Position numbers and translations under genes: made by a program | The notes under the pieces: generated by a model | Databases searched by the model: none | The model's input: only the letters and a program-made list of their open reading frames with translations | Told to the model about the DNA's origin: nothing | Shown: positions 42,465-51,981 of the stretch, one piece after another | How the letters are laid out: every line of letters begins with the position of its first letter | Numbering within the stretch: the stretch's first letter is position 1 | From: an uncultured Caproiciproducens sp. | Lineage (GTDB): Bacteria; Bacillota; Clostridia; Oscillospirales; Acutalibacteraceae | Length of the DNA stretch: 64,000 nt | Direction: 5' to 3' | Assembly: GCF_963664915.1 (NCBI RefSeq) | Contig: NZ_OY761810.1 | Coordinates: forward strand, 758,661-822,660

Positions 42465-43499
42465 TTAAAATGCCGGAGGGAATGACTTCAGACCGGTCGT
42501 TTCATCTATTTCAAACGCGATATTCATATTCTGGATTGCCTGCCCCGCCGCGCCCTTGACCATGTTGTCAATCGCCGATATTGCGATTAGCGTGTTGGTG
42601 CGGGAATCGACATGGAGCGAAATGTCGCAGAAATTGGAACAGCGCACATTTTTAATGTCCGCTTCCCTGCCCTGCGGCAGCAGCCGGATAAAATATTCGT
42701 GATCGTACGCGTCATGATACGCTTTCTGTATCTGCTCCACGGTGGCTCCGTCGGTCAGTTTCGCGTAGCAGGTGGCGAGAATACCGCGGTTGACAGGCAG
42801 CAGATGCGGCACAAAGGTCACTTTTACCCCCGCGCCCGCCACATGGGAAAGGCTTTGTTCAATTTCCGGCGTATGCCGGTGTGTGGCAACCTTATAGGCG
42901 CTCATGCCTTCGTTCAGCTCTGGGTAATGCGTGTTCTGGCTGGGATTTCTGCCCGCGCCGGTCACGCCGCTTTTGCAGTCGGCAATGATGCCGTCCTTTT
43001 GAATCAGGCCGTTTTGCAGTGCCGGCGCGAGTGCAAGCGGCACCGCCGTGGTGTAGCATCCCGGGTTCGCAATGATTTTTTTGCCCCGGATATTTTCACG
43101 GAACAGTTCCGGCAAAGCATAGACGGAAAGCGCGTGAAGGTCGGGATGAATGTAGGTTCCGCCGTACCATTCCTTATATTCTTCCTCGTTTTCAAGACGG
43201 AAATCCGCGCCCAGATCAATAAAAACCTTTCCTTTTGCGTAACATTCGGCTGCCAGTTCCTGCGAAAGGCCGTGGGGAAGCGCGGCGAAAACGACGTCGC
43301 TTTTTTCAACGACTTCGCTTTGGTTGCCGCAGACCATGTCGCACAGATGGTAGTACGCCGGATAAACTTCTGAAATCGATTTGCCCTCAAAACTGACCGA
43401 ACTGACTGCCGTGAGCTCGGCTGCCGGATGCCCGCTTAAAAGCCGGACCAGCTCCGCTCCCGCGTAGCCTGTCGAGCCGACAACACCCACCCGGATCAT
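42465..43499 (-). CDS. argC: N-acetyl-gamma-glutamyl-phosphate reductase
   Basis: A 344-aa NADPH enzyme. The N-terminal nucleotide motif is VGVVGSTGYAGAELVRLL; the catalytic cysteine lies in IANPGCYTTAVPLAL; HRHTPEIEQ is the usual histidine region. The ATG at 43499 overlaps the argH stop by four bases (ATGA), so the two are translationally coupled. Confidence 0.95.
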   Translation of the reverse strand: MIRVGVVGSTGYAGAELVRLLSGHPAAELTAVSSVSFEGKSISEVYPAYYHLCDMVCGNQSEVVEKSDVVFAALPHGLSQELAAECYAKGKVFIDLGADFRLENEEEYKEWYGGTYIHPDLHALSVYALPELFRENIRGKKIIANPGCYTTAVPLALAPALQNGLIQKDGIIADCKSGVTGAGRNPSQNTHYPELNEGMSAYKVATHRHTPEIEQSLSHVAGAGVKVTFVPHLLPVNRGILATCYAKLTDGATVEQIQKAYHDAYDHEYFIRLLPQGREADIKNVRCSNFCDISLHVDSRTNTLIAISAIDNMVKGAAGQAIQNMNIAFEIDETTGLKSFPPAF

Positions 43500-44875
43500 A
43501 GCTCCGCCCCCAGTTTCCGCAGGACTCTTTTCGCCTGCGCCTGAACGTTCTGCGGCGCAGGACCCCCGACGACTTTTCTGCCGTTCACACAGTTTTCAAG
43601 TGAAATCGCGTCAAAGATTCCGCTGTCGAAAAGATCGCTGAATTCTTTGTATTTTTCAATCGGCACGGTTTCGAGCGTCAGGCCGCTGTCGATGCAGTAG
43701 GCCACCAGCTCGCCTGTGATTTTATAAGCGTCGCGAAAGGGCATCCCCTTGCCGACCAGAAAGTCAGCGCAGTCGGTCGCGTTGATAAATCCCTTCGCCG
43801 CGGCTTTCCGCATGTTCTGCGGCAGAATCCGCATGGTGTCAATCATCGGCACAAAAGCGGTCAGGCACATGTGCAGGGTGTCCACCGCGTCGAAAATTGC
43901 TTCCTTATCCTCCTGCATATCTTTGTTGTATGCAAGGGGAAGACCTTTCATCATGGTCAGAAGCGTGGTCAAGTCGCCGATGGCGCGCCCGCTTTTCCCG
44001 CGGACAAGCTCCGCGATATCCGGATTCTTTTTCTGCGGCATGATGCTGGAACCGGTGGAAAACGCATCGTCCAATTCAACGAACTTGAATTCCCAAGAAC
44101 ACCAGAGGATAATTTCCTCTGAGAATCTTGAAAGATGCACCATGGCAATCGCAATATCCGCGGCAAGCTCCATGCAGAAGTCGCGGTCGGAGACACCGTC
44201 AAGGCTGTTGTTCGTCACACGGCCGAAGCCCAGTAGCGAAGCCGTCATTTCGCGGTTCAGCGGGTAAGTTGTTCCCGCCAGCGCACCCGAACCGAGCGGA
44301 CATTCGTCCATTCGCTTTTCTGTATCCTCCAAACGGGACAGGTCGCGCTGGAACATCTCGGCGTACGCCAGAAGATGATGGCCGAACGTGACCGGCTGCG
44401 CGCGCTGCATATGGGTGTAGCCCGGCATGACTACATCGCTGTTTTCAAGCGCCTTTTTACACAGCACAATAATCAAACCTTTAATTTGCCCGTGCAAAAC
44501 GCCGCACTGTTTTTTCAGATATAATTTCACGTCCACCGCAACCTGATCGTTGCGGCTTCGCGCGGTGTGCAGGCGTTTGCCCGCCGCACCCAAACGCGCG
44601 GTGAGTTCACCCTCCACAAAAGTGTGGATGTCCTCGGCCTGAGCGTCGATTTGGAGCGTTCCGCTTTCAATTTCCTCAAGGATTTTTTTCAGTTCTTCGC
44701 AAATTTTCTCGCTTTCTGCCGCGTCGAGCACGCCGCAGGCCCCGAGCATGGTCGCGTGGGCAATACTGCCCTTAATATCTTCCTTTACCATCCGGCTGTC
44801 AAAGGAAATGGATGAATTAAAATCATTGGTCTTTTGGTCCAGTTCTTTATGGAATCTTCCTGCCCACAGCTTCAA
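43496..44875 (-). CDS. argH: argininosuccinate lyase
   Basis: A 459-aa member of the fumarase/aspartase superfamily that releases fumarate from argininosuccinate. The signature GSSIMPQKKNPD is present, with HTARSRNDQV and GYTHMQRAQPVTFGHHLLAY before it. The usual N terminus (KLWAGRF) points to TTG 44875, with GGAG 11 bases upstream; upstream in-frame codons lie in the argG-argH gap. It follows argG by 67 bases. Confidence 0.93.
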   Translation of the reverse strand: MKLWAGRFHKELDQKTNDFNSSISFDSRMVKEDIKGSIAHATMLGACGVLDAAESEKICEELKKILEEIESGTLQIDAQAEDIHTFVEGELTARLGAAGKRLHTARSRNDQVAVDVKLYLKKQCGVLHGQIKGLIIVLCKKALENSDVVMPGYTHMQRAQPVTFGHHLLAYAEMFQRDLSRLEDTEKRMDECPLGSGALAGTTYPLNREMTASLLGFGRVTNNSLDGVSDRDFCMELAADIAIAMVHLSRFSEEIILWCSWEFKFVELDDAFSTGSSIMPQKKNPDIAELVRGKSGRAIGDLTTLLTMMKGLPLAYNKDMQEDKEAIFDAVDTLHMCLTAFVPMIDTMRILPQNMRKAAAKGFINATDCADFLVGKGMPFRDAYKITGELVAYCIDSGLTLETVPIEKYKEFSDLFDSGIFDAISLENCVNGRKVVGGPAPQNVQAQAKRVLRKLGAEL

Positions 44876-44942
44876 GTCACACACACTCCGTTTATTGAAA
44901 ATGTGGGGCAGACAATGCGCCTGCCCCAAAATCCTTTTTCAC

Positions 44943-46163
44943 TTATTTTTTCAGCTTCTTCATCGCCTGAACCTGAATCGGCAGTCCGAACAGATTAATA
45001 AATCCGGCAGCGTCTGCCTGATTGTAAACTTCATCCTCGCTGAACGTCGCAATAGCCTCGTCATAGAGCGAATACGGGGAAGTCACGCCCGCATCAATGA
45101 TATTGCCCTTGTACAGTTTCAGTTTCACTTCGCCGGTCACGGTCTGCTGTGTGTTTTCCACGAAAGCGGAAAGCGCTTCTCGCAGCGGGGTGAACCACTG
45201 GCCGAAATAAACCAGCTCGGCAAATTTATTGCCCACGCCCTGTTTGTAGTGATAGGTGTCCCTGTCAAGGCAAAGTTCTTCAAGCTTGTTGTGCGCGTGG
45301 TAAAGAATCGCGCCGCCCGGGGTTTCATAAACGCCGCGGGATTTCATGCCCACGAGCCTGTTCTCCACAATATCCGCAAGACCGATGCCGTTTGCACCGC
45401 CCAGCTGGTTCAGCTGCGCAATCATATCGACCGCGCACAGCTTATTGCCGTTGAGCGATACTGGAATTCCTTTTTCAAACTGAAGTGTAATGTAGGTTGC
45501 CTTGTCGGGAGCCTGCTCCGGTGAAACGCCCAGCTCCAAAAATCCCGGCTTGTTGTAAGTGGGTTCGTTTGCGGGGTTTTCCAAGTCAAGACCCTCGTGG
45601 GAAAGGTGCCACAGGTTCTTGTCTTTCGAGTAGTTGGTTTCCCTTGTAATATTCAGCGGAATATTGTGCGCCTCGGCGTAGTCGATTTCCTCGTCACGGG
45701 ATTTGATCGTCCACTCACGCCAGGGAGCGATAATTTTCATTTTCGGTGCGAAAGCCTTGATGGCCAGCTCAAAACGAACCTGATCGTTGCCTTTTCCGGT
45801 GCAGCCGTGGCAGATGGCATCCGCGCCCTCGGCCTGTGCGATTTCGACCAGCCGTTTTGCAATCAGCGGCCTTGCAAAAGAGGTGCCGAGGAGATATTTA
45901 TTTTCATAAACCGCGCCCGCTTTCAACGTCGGCCAAATGTAATCTTCCGCGAACGCTTTTTTCAGATCGGCAATATACAGCTTTGACGCGCCCGTTTTTT
46001 TCGCCTTTTCCTCCAGCCCGTTCAGCTCCGCGCCCTGCCCCACATCCGCGGCTACGGCGACAACGTCGCAGTTGTCATAGTTTTCTTTCAGCCAAGGTAT
46101 AATAATCGAAGTATCAAGTCCGCCTGAATAAGCGAGAACGACTTTTTTAATTTTATTTTCCAT
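44943..46163 (-). CDS. argG: argininosuccinate synthase
   Basis: A 406-aa ATP-dependent ligase joining citrulline and aspartate. The pyrophosphatase loop [17 protein letters not shown] opens the protein, and [15 protein letters not shown] and the final [16 protein letters not shown] are as expected. First gene of argGHCJBDF. ATG 46163 has GGGGG about nine bases before. A promoter and an ArgR-type box lie upstream. Confidence 0.95.
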   Translation of the reverse strand: MENKIKKVVLAYSGGLDTSIIIPWLKENYDNCDVVAVAADVGQGAELNGLEEKAKKTGASKLYIADLKKAFAEDYIWPTLKAGAVYENKYLLGTSFARPLIAKRLVEIAQAEGADAICHGCTGKGNDQVRFELAIKAFAPKMKIIAPWREWTIKSRDEEIDYAEAHNIPLNITRETNYSKDKNLWHLSHEGLDLENPANEPTYNKPGFLELGVSPEQAPDKATYITLQFEKGIPVSLNGNKLCAVDMIAQLNQLGGANGIGLADIVENRLVGMKSRGVYETPGGAILYHAHNKLEELCLDRDTYHYKQGVGNKFAELVYFGQWFTPLREALSAFVENTQQTVTGEVKLKLYKGNIIDAGVTSPYSLYDEAIATFSEDEVYNQADAAGFINLFGLPIQVQAMKKLKK

Positions 46164-46197
46164 TTCAAAGGCCCCCTGTTTTGATTTGTTGTGTTTT

Positions 46198-46225
46198 ATT
46201 ATACACTATTTATACGGAATTTCAA
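46198..46225 (-). promoter_or_regulatory. promoter of the arginine operon
   Basis: On the minus strand TTGAAA (46225-46220), 16 bases, then TATAAT (46203-46198). The transcript would start near 46190, about 30 bases before argG. Confidence 0.7.
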
Positions 46226-46233
46226 GCATTTTG

Positions 46234-46247
46234 TGCATAAATATTCA
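46234..46247 (-). promoter_or_regulatory. ARG box (ArgR operator)
   Basis: The minus strand reads TGAATATTTATGCA, which fits the ARG box consensus TGAATwwwwATTCA at 13 of 14 positions. It lies just upstream of the -35 box. Arginine-bound ArgR binding here would control the operon. Confidence 0.65.
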
Positions 46248-46360
46248 CTTTATCTTAAATAAATAAAAACCAATAAATATTTTCTGCCCTGATTGTGTGA
46301 TATATCCAAACGTGATAAAATAAAATAGAAATACAGTACGATTTGATGGAGGCGTTTTCT

Positions 46361-46864
46361 ATGTTTCAGCAGATTGACATTACAAAGATGAGTTTCAACC
46401 CGTTCACAAAGATCGACAAGGAGTGGATGCTGATTACCGCCGGAAACAAGGCGAAATGCAACACAATGACGGCCAGCTGGGGCGGCTTGGGCGAACTTTG
46501 GAATCAATACGTTTCCTTTATATTTATACGCCCGCAGCGTTTTACTCTTGAATTTATTGAAAAAGAGGATTTCTATTCCCTCTGCTTTTTTGACGAGTCA
46601 CAGCGAAAAGCTTTGAACTACTGCGGCAGCCACTCCGGCCGGGACACCGACAAAATCAAAGAGGCCGGACTGACTCCCCTTTATGACGAAGCCGCACCCT
46701 ATTTTGAAGAAGCAAAGCTTGTTTTCATCTGCCGCAAGGTACATGGGCAGTTCCTCGATCCGGCGTGCTTTATTGACCCCGCTTTGGATCAGCAGTGCTA
46801 TTCGCAGAAGGATTACCACAAGATGTTCATCGGCGAAATCGTAAAGGTGCTTGAAAGAACGTAA
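46361..46864 (+). CDS. flavin reductase family protein
   Basis: A 167-aa protein of the FMN-binding split-barrel type. ITAGNKAKCNTMTASWGGLG and YVSFIFIRPQRFTLEF are the flavin-contact strings; FIGEIVKVL closes the domain. ATG 46361 has GGAGG eight bases upstream. It is divergent from argG and convergent with hflX. Related proteins bind FMN and reduce it or other substrates; the substrate is not known. Confidence 0.85.
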   Translation: MFQQIDITKMSFNPFTKIDKEWMLITAGNKAKCNTMTASWGGLGELWNQYVSFIFIRPQRFTLEFIEKEDFYSLCFFDESQRKALNYCGSHSGRDTDKIKEAGLTPLYDEAAPYFEEAKLVFICRKVHGQFLDPACFIDPALDQQCYSQKDYHKMFIGEIVKVLERT

Positions 46865-46895
46865 GTTTCTGTATTCTGTTGAAAAACAAATAGTA

Positions 46896-46940
46896 AAGAG
46901 GCCGATTCAAACTGCAGTGCAATTTGAATCGGCCTCTTTT
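46896..46940. terminator. bidirectional terminator
   Basis: GAGGCCGATTCAAA and TTTGAATCGGCCTC form a 14-bp stem with T-tract on the plus side and A-tract on the other. It serves the convergent flavin reductase and hflX genes. Confidence 0.85.
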
Positions 46941-48198
46941 ATTCGACCCTGTATTTTCTCAGTAAATCATCCATTGTGGAAGGAACCTGCGCCGTCAGCA
47001 CAAGTCCAATGTCGGTGTACTCCTCATTTTCCACTGTTCCATCGCGGCGGATCTGTGCCGCTAAACCGCTTTGTGAAAAAGGCAGCAGCAGTTTGACGCG
47101 TTTGGATTTTATCGGCAGATTGTCTTCAATCACGCTGAGCAGTTTATCTACGCCCACACCCGTCGCCGCGCTGATCCGTACGGAATTTCCCGCAAACGGG
47201 ATGATGTTAGCAGCCGGCAGAAGATCACACTTGTTGAAAACAGAAACAATCGGCCGGTCCTCGCATCCGAGCTCCGCCAAAAGATCCTTTGTAACGCTTA
47301 AATGTTCCTGCGCTTCTGGATTGGAAGCGTCGCAGATATTGAGGATAATGTCGGCCGTCGCGGCCTGTTCCAACGTGGAACGGAATGCCTGCACCAGATG
47401 ATGCGGCAGACGGCGCACAAACCCGACAGTGTCGATCAGCATCACTGTGGCGCCGCTTGGCAGTTTCAGCGCGCGCGCAGTCGGGTCGAGCGTGGCGAAA
47501 AGCATATCCTCGGCCAACACACCGGCCTGCGTCAAATAGTTCATCAGCGTAGATTTTCCGGCGTTGGTGTAACCCACCAGCGCAACTGTGACCACGCCGT
47601 CCTTCTGACGGCGGCGGGTAATTTGGCTGCGATGTTTTTCCACCGATTCCAGCTGTTCATTCAGCGTATCGATACGCCTGCGGATGTGCCGCCGGTCGGA
47701 TTCCAGTTTGCTTTCGCCGGGGCCGCGCGTGCCGATTCCGCCGCCAAGACGCGAAAGCGATGTTCCTTTTCCCGAAAGTCTGGGCATCATATATTTCAGC
47801 TGGGCAAGTTCAACCTGAAGTCTGCCTTCTTTACTCTTTGCGCGCGCCGCAAAAATATCCAGTATGAGCATGGTACGGTCCACGACGCGTACCTTGCTGA
47901 TATTTTCAATATTTCGGATTTGAGTGGGGGAAAGCTCACAGTCGAAAACAAGCAGCTCAATTTCATGCTTTTCACAAAAATCCGCTATTTCTTTCATCAT
48001 TCCCGATCCAACGCAGGTAGCCTTATCCTGAGCCGGACGGTTCTGCGTAATTGCTCCGAAAGGATCCGCCCCGGCGCTGCGTACAAGCTCATACAGTTCT
48101 GCCAGAGAAGACTCCGCGTCGTATTCACCGGTGTTCACTTCAATCAACAGTGCGCGCTCCGGATTTTCTTCATTTTCGTACAATTCCAGTCCACTCAT
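46939..48198 (-). CDS. hflX: GTPase HflX
   Basis: A 419-aa ribosome-associated GTPase thought to rescue or split stalled ribosomes. The HflX N domain with the glycine-rich RLGGGIGTRGPGESKLESDR precedes the G domain: G1 GYTNAGKS (209-216), G3 DTVGFVRRLPH, G4 NKCD. A long helical linker runs from about 165 to 195. The annotated ATG has AGGAG directly against it, which is unusually close, so the true start could be a few codons downstream. Confidence 0.93.
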   Translation of the reverse strand: MSGLELYENEENPERALLIEVNTGEYDAESSLAELYELVRSAGADPFGAITQNRPAQDKATCVGSGMMKEIADFCEKHEIELLVFDCELSPTQIRNIENISKVRVVDRTMLILDIFAARAKSKEGRLQVELAQLKYMMPRLSGKGTSLSRLGGGIGTRGPGESKLESDRRHIRRRIDTLNEQLESVEKHRSQITRRRQKDGVVTVALVGYTNAGKSTLMNYLTQAGVLAEDMLFATLDPTARALKLPSGATVMLIDTVGFVRRLPHHLVQAFRSTLEQAATADIILNICDASNPEAQEHLSVTKDLLAELGCEDRPIVSVFNKCDLLPAANIIPFAGNSVRISAATGVGVDKLLSVIEDNLPIKSKRVKLLLPFSQSGLAAQIRRDGTVENEEYTDIGLVLTAQVPSTMDDLLRKYRVE

Positions 48199-48264
48199 CT
48201 CCTTTTAGCATAATTCTCTATATTTCGTTTTTATTTTATCTCAAAACCCAAAATAATGCAAATT

Positions 48265-48735
48265 TTATCGAAAAGCGATATAGATATAGTTCGCCGTATC
48301 GCAGTTTAAATTATTGAGAATTCCTCCGCCGGTCGGTGCGTTCTGCGTTTGGCACACAGTCAGCTTGTCAGCGGTAAGAAACACGCCGGAACTTCCGCCG
48401 ATTTTCGTAATGATAGCAAAATTGTTTTCATTGTATCCGCCGCCCGGAAAATAGTCGTTAGCAGGCATCCGCTCAAGGAAAAGGATCACGAATCTGGGCG
48501 CGAAGGGCAGTGTGATGATCTGCGTGGCCGCGCCGTTTCCGCAGTAATTACCAACGGCAAATCCATTGGTTAGCAGCGTTCGGTCATCCTGCGATAAATG
48601 AATTCCCGTGTTGCTGAAATGAGAGCCCAGCAGTGAATTCAGCAGCGTGTTGTCCGCTACAAAATCGCTGCGCATCGGTTTGTCCGTACCAATCCAGCTG
48701 TTCAGTCCCAAAGATGTTTTGTTGTTTGTGGGCAT
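48265..48735 (-). CDS. phage tail-end protein, possible fibre or tip
   Basis: A 156-aa protein, last of the phage-derived locus. It has a small beta-rich layout (GNGAATQIITLPFAPRFVIL, GGGYNENNFAIITKIGGSSG) similar to C-terminal domains of tail fibre or tip proteins that make trimeric heads. ATG 48735 has AAAGGAGG. It stands 11 bases after the YmfQ-like gene. The receptor-binding role is inferred from position. Confidence 0.55.
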   Translation of the reverse strand: MPTNNKTSLGLNSWIGTDKPMRSDFVADNTLLNSLLGSHFSNTGIHLSQDDRTLLTNGFAVGNYCGNGAATQIITLPFAPRFVILFLERMPANDYFPGGGYNENNFAIITKIGGSSGVFLTADKLTVCQTQNAPTGGGILNNLNCDTANYIYIAFR

Positions 48736-48746
48736 TTTTTCCTCCT

Positions 48747-49328
48747 TTAAATTTGCATCACTGCATTGCCGTAATTGTCAATTGCATCCCACGTAAATCC
48801 CGAACCGTCTTTTGTATCGAACGTCTTATTCGCACCGTCGATATTGTTCCATGAAATGCTCCTAAAATCCAGCTCGGCGTTCAAATGTGCCGGAAGGTAT
48901 AATTTGGCAGCTTTTAAAATGGATTTTGCCGCTGCTCCTGTCGGTGAAGCGTCCATGCAGTTGACATAAATATATTTTTCGGCAATATTTTCACACAGCG
49001 TCGCATTGACTTCCTCCATGATAAATATTTGCTCCATATCGGTTTTTGTAAAATTGTTCGGGGTAATGGCGCAGCGTTTCAAAACCGCGTTTTTTCGCTC
49101 TTCCACGTTCCCTGTCGCGCCGATTTGCAGCAGGCTTTCCGAATTGACAAGACCATAATCCGACGCAGTAGGAATGAAACTCTCCTTTTCAAGCTCCGCC
49201 AATTCGTCATATACCAAATCGATTCCCAGCGCATATGCCTGAAGCTCGAAATCGACGGTTGTGTCTCCGCTGAGAGAATAAATTTTTGTTGCCTTCATTT
49301 TTGAAAGCATGGATTCCAAAGCTCTCAT
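48747..49328 (-). CDS. YmfQ-like phage tail/baseplate protein (gpI family)
   Basis: A 193-aa protein matching the putative phage tail protein family YmfQ/DUF2313 (ALGIDLVYDELAELEKESFI, ITPNNFTKTDMEQIF, VNCMDASPTGAAA). In myoviruses this family sits between the baseplate J protein and the tail fibre, as here. ATG 49328 overlaps the baseplate J stop (ATGA). Confidence 0.75.
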   Translation of the reverse strand: MRALESMLSKMKATKIYSLSGDTTVDFELQAYALGIDLVYDELAELEKESFIPTASDYGLVNSESLLQIGATGNVEERKNAVLKRCAITPNNFTKTDMEQIFIMEEVNATLCENIAEKYIYVNCMDASPTGAAAKSILKAAKLYLPAHLNAELDFRSISWNNIDGANKTFDTKDGSGFTWDAIDNYGNAVMQI

Positions 49329-50401
49329 TGCGAAACCCCCGCGTAATAGCCGACCTGCACCGTGCCGCATACCGCAAGCTGATTGGCGTTCATTTTTCGA
49401 TCCGTTGTAACGGTTGTGTTATAAATATAATTTTTAATTTTTCCGGATGCAAAAATGCGAACGCCGAGCGCGGTCAGAATCACCGGTTCACCGACGGACA
49501 GATCATCAAAGTAGTCCCTGATGACTCGCTCACAGGCGGCCAAAGCGTCCTCTTCGGCAACAGCATTCGACGGTGTAATGGAAATATTGATGTTGACCGG
49601 TACGGTCTGCGCCGCTGCCGCCTTCACATCAACATTCACCTCGCGCAGCAAGTTCAGGTCGCTCTGCACCCGGCTGATCACTTCCGCCGGCGGAGTCCCG
49701 CCCCTGCCGCCAAGATAAAGGCTGACCGTCCCCGCCCCGTTTTCACGCGGCACAACGCCGACGGAATACACGCCGTCGTACTTCAAAGCGCATTCCCGGT
49801 AAAAAGCCGCGTTTGTGCCGTTGGAGATGCTTGCGTAACTCTGCATGAGCCGTGCCCGGAACTCACTGTCGCTCTCGCTGTCCTCCCCGCCCGAAAAAGC
49901 GGACTGGTTGGTCACGCCTTCAATGGCGGGCGGCGGTGTGACCATCACCGTGATTGTGCCCGGCTGCGTGTTTCCGCTACGCCCGCCCTGTTCGGCTTTT
50001 GCCGAAACAGCAACGCTCAGATCGCCGCTTTTCAGGATTGCCGCCTCTGTTGTGGCGTAGCGGACAGGGTTGTCGCCAGATGTGGAACAGACCGTACCGG
50101 CCGGAATTGATGCGTCATACCAAAGCGGCGTGCCGCGCTGAAAAGTGATTTGTCCCGACGCCGCAAAGGGCTGTTTGCGCGCCAGGCCGCGTTCCTGTGC
50201 CCGCAGGTCAAGCTGATCCCCCTGCGCGCTCTGCGCAAACGTCTGCATTTTCAGCCAGTCTATCGCACTGCTGATGGAATAAACCTCCCCCGCGAGCACT
50301 TTCATGCGGATTCCGATGTCGGAAGCGTCGTCCGGCGCATATCCCGAAAAAGATGTAAACTGATTCTGCATGCGCGTCAGAATTTCATTGTAGCTTACCA
50401 T
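49325..50401 (-). CDS. baseplate J/gp47 family protein
   Basis: A 358-aa protein of the baseplate wedge family gpJ/gp47. Typical strings are the N-terminal LTRMQNQFTSFSGYAPDDAS, YSISSAIDWLKMQTF and GGEDSESDSEFRARLMQSYA, then NGTNAAFYRECALKYDGVYS. ATG 50401 overlaps the stop of the preceding gene (TAATG). The protein would form the wedge around the hub in a contractile-type tail. Confidence 0.88.
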   Translation of the reverse strand: MVSYNEILTRMQNQFTSFSGYAPDDASDIGIRMKVLAGEVYSISSAIDWLKMQTFAQSAQGDQLDLRAQERGLARKQPFAASGQITFQRGTPLWYDASIPAGTVCSTSGDNPVRYATTEAAILKSGDLSVAVSAKAEQGGRSGNTQPGTITVMVTPPPAIEGVTNQSAFSGGEDSESDSEFRARLMQSYASISNGTNAAFYRECALKYDGVYSVGVVPRENGAGTVSLYLGGRGGTPPAEVISRVQSDLNLLREVNVDVKAAAAQTVPVNINISITPSNAVAEEDALAACERVIRDYFDDLSVGEPVILTALGVRIFASGKIKNYIYNTTVTTDRKMNANQLAVCGTVQVGYYAGVSQ

Positions 50402-50736
50402 TAAATTTTCACCTCTATCTCCACATTCTCCTCACCGTAGCTGAGCCGAAACACCGCGGCAAGCGGTTCCCCCGAACATTTGGCGCTTTCCACTGTGACC
50501 TGCGGCAGAAGCCGGAGCGCCTCCTGTGCCATGGTCAGCGCTTTTTCATTGATCCCACCGTCACCTGCTTTCAGTTCGTACAGGCGGCTGCCGAGAGAAG
50601 CATCATACACAAAGCAGCCGAGCGGTATGTTCAGCCTGACCGCCGCGCGCTGAAAAAGTTCCTGCGCTCCGCTGATTTGCTTTGGGCGGCCGTTGGAACC
50701 CGCCGCGAAATCCCCATTCGCCAGTGCCGTGTCCAT
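50401..50736 (-). CDS. phage baseplate wedge protein, gpW/XkdS-like
   Basis: A 111-aa protein with ISGAQELFQRAAVRLNIPLG, a YDASLGSRLYELKAGDG-type middle and QEALRLLPQVTVESAKCSGE. This is the pattern of the small baseplate gpW/gp25 or XkdS family (lysozyme-like fold without activity). Its place just ahead of baseplate J is the usual one. ATG 50736 has GGGGAG. Confidence 0.7.
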   Translation of the reverse strand: MDTALANGDFAAGSNGRPKQISGAQELFQRAAVRLNIPLGCFVYDASLGSRLYELKAGDGGINEKALTMAQEALRLLPQVTVESAKCSGEPLAAVFRLSYGEENVEIEVKI

Positions 50737-50737
50737 G

Positions 50738-51085
50738 CTAACTCCCCTCCCGCGCGGCGAAAGTCTGTCCGTTAATGACTACTTCGCCGCTGTTTTTCAG
50801 ATAAATACTTGCGCCGCCTGAAGAAAAAAGCATTAGTTCTCCCGGTAAAATCCCCTTGTCCCCGGCTACCGCGCCAATGCAGGCGTTTCCCGCATTCGTG
50901 CCGATGACGACGGTCTGTGCGGAATTCGGCGGAAGATAAGCGATTCCCCATGGCCCCAAAAGCGGAACGCTCCTGTATTCATTTGCGCCCTGCATCACCG
51001 TCGTTCCTGTTACCTCTGTCACCTCGGCGGCAGTCTGCCGCTTTTGCGCGGCAATCATCTGCTGTGACAGCCACATTCTCCTCAT
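50738..51085 (-). CDS. baseplate spike/hub-associated protein
   Basis: About 115 aa. A short N-terminal helix (MWLSQQMIAAQKRQTAAEV) is followed by a small OB-like beta domain (NEYRSVPLLGPWGIAYLPPN) and a C-terminal strand repeat (GGASIYLKNSGEVVINGQTF), as in gpV-type puncturing proteins. The ATG at 51085 overlaps the previous stop; ATG 51076 has GAGGAG nine bases upstream and is the more likely start. Confidence 0.65.
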   Translation of the reverse strand: MRRMWLSQQMIAAQKRQTAAEVTEVTGTTVMQGANEYRSVPLLGPWGIAYLPPNSAQTVVIGTNAGNACIGAVAGDKGILPGELMLFSSGGASIYLKNSGEVVINGQTFAAREGS

Positions 51086-51981
51086 CTCCTCAAAATGAAA
51101 TTCGTATTTTCCCCGCCGGAACCCAAACTGTATTCTATCTGGGATACATATAGATTTTCCACCGTACCAAGCGCCTCGTCCCGAATTTTTGCAGCTGTGA
51201 AAAGGTTCGCCGTGATTTCCCCCGGACAAACCACGGTCACTCGAAACGCTTTTTTTTCGGCAGTGCGGACCAGCTCGTCGGCATCACCCTCCGTCAGGCA
51301 TCTCCGGCGTTTGATCCCAAGCGAAGCTGCCGTGCCGCTCTGCGCCGCGGGACTGTAACTGCCGGCCTTTCCGGATTTCACCAGAACTTCGGAAAGATAA
51401 TTGCAGTATTGATGATCAATACTGACAGAGGTATATCCGATTCCCTCGGCATTGTCAAACACCATCTCCCCCTGCGGACGGCTGCCGGACGCGTCAAACA
51501 CATTGTCCGTAATGCGCGGTGTAATTTTTAAGAACCGGGAACAAAAGCTTGCGGCCGCCTGCCATTCGCTCATTCCTTTTGTAATGACAAGCGTTCCGCT
51601 GAAAACCCTGTTGTCGCCCAAACAGCCTGAAAACCCATAGGGCTTTACATGCCTTGAATAAATGGTCGTAAGCGACGGCATGCAGTAGGTCTGCGGAATC
51701 GCTTCATTATCCAGCAGAAGAGCGGCGCGGCTTCGCGCGGCCAGTGTCAGTTTTCTCCCCCCGCCGCAGCTTTCTCTCTGCTCATCCACAATTCCGTTAA
51801 AACACAGCGTTTGCTTCTTGTCGTATATCTTAATCCCCGTTATCTCTCCCATGCTTTTTAAGAGCGGGAACACTCCGGTGAACCCGTCCGCCGGCGCATC
51901 CTCCCCGCAAATCAGTTTTGCCGAAACTGGCGGCGGAAGCGCAATGCCCATTCCCTGAGGCGTTACTCCAATATAGGTCAC
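51082..51981 (-). CDS. phage tail hub protein, late control D/XkdQ-like
   Basis: A 299-aa protein beginning VTYIGVTPQGMGIALPPPVS. The strings ITGIKIYDKKQTLCFNGIVD, MPSLTTIYSRHVKPYGF and ASFCSRFLKITPRITDNVFD fit the gpD/gp27 hub family. GTG 51981 overlaps the upstream stop (GTGA). The hub links the tube to the spike. Confidence 0.75.
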   Translation of the reverse strand: MTYIGVTPQGMGIALPPPVSAKLICGEDAPADGFTGVFPLLKSMGEITGIKIYDKKQTLCFNGIVDEQRESCGGGRKLTLAARSRAALLLDNEAIPQTYCMPSLTTIYSRHVKPYGFSGCLGDNRVFSGTLVITKGMSEWQAAASFCSRFLKITPRITDNVFDASGSRPQGEMVFDNAEGIGYTSVSIDHQYCNYLSEVLVKSGKAGSYSPAAQSGTAASLGIKRRRCLTEGDADELVRTAEKKAFRVTVVCPGEITANLFTAAKIRDEALGTVENLYVSQIEYSLGSGGENTNFILRR

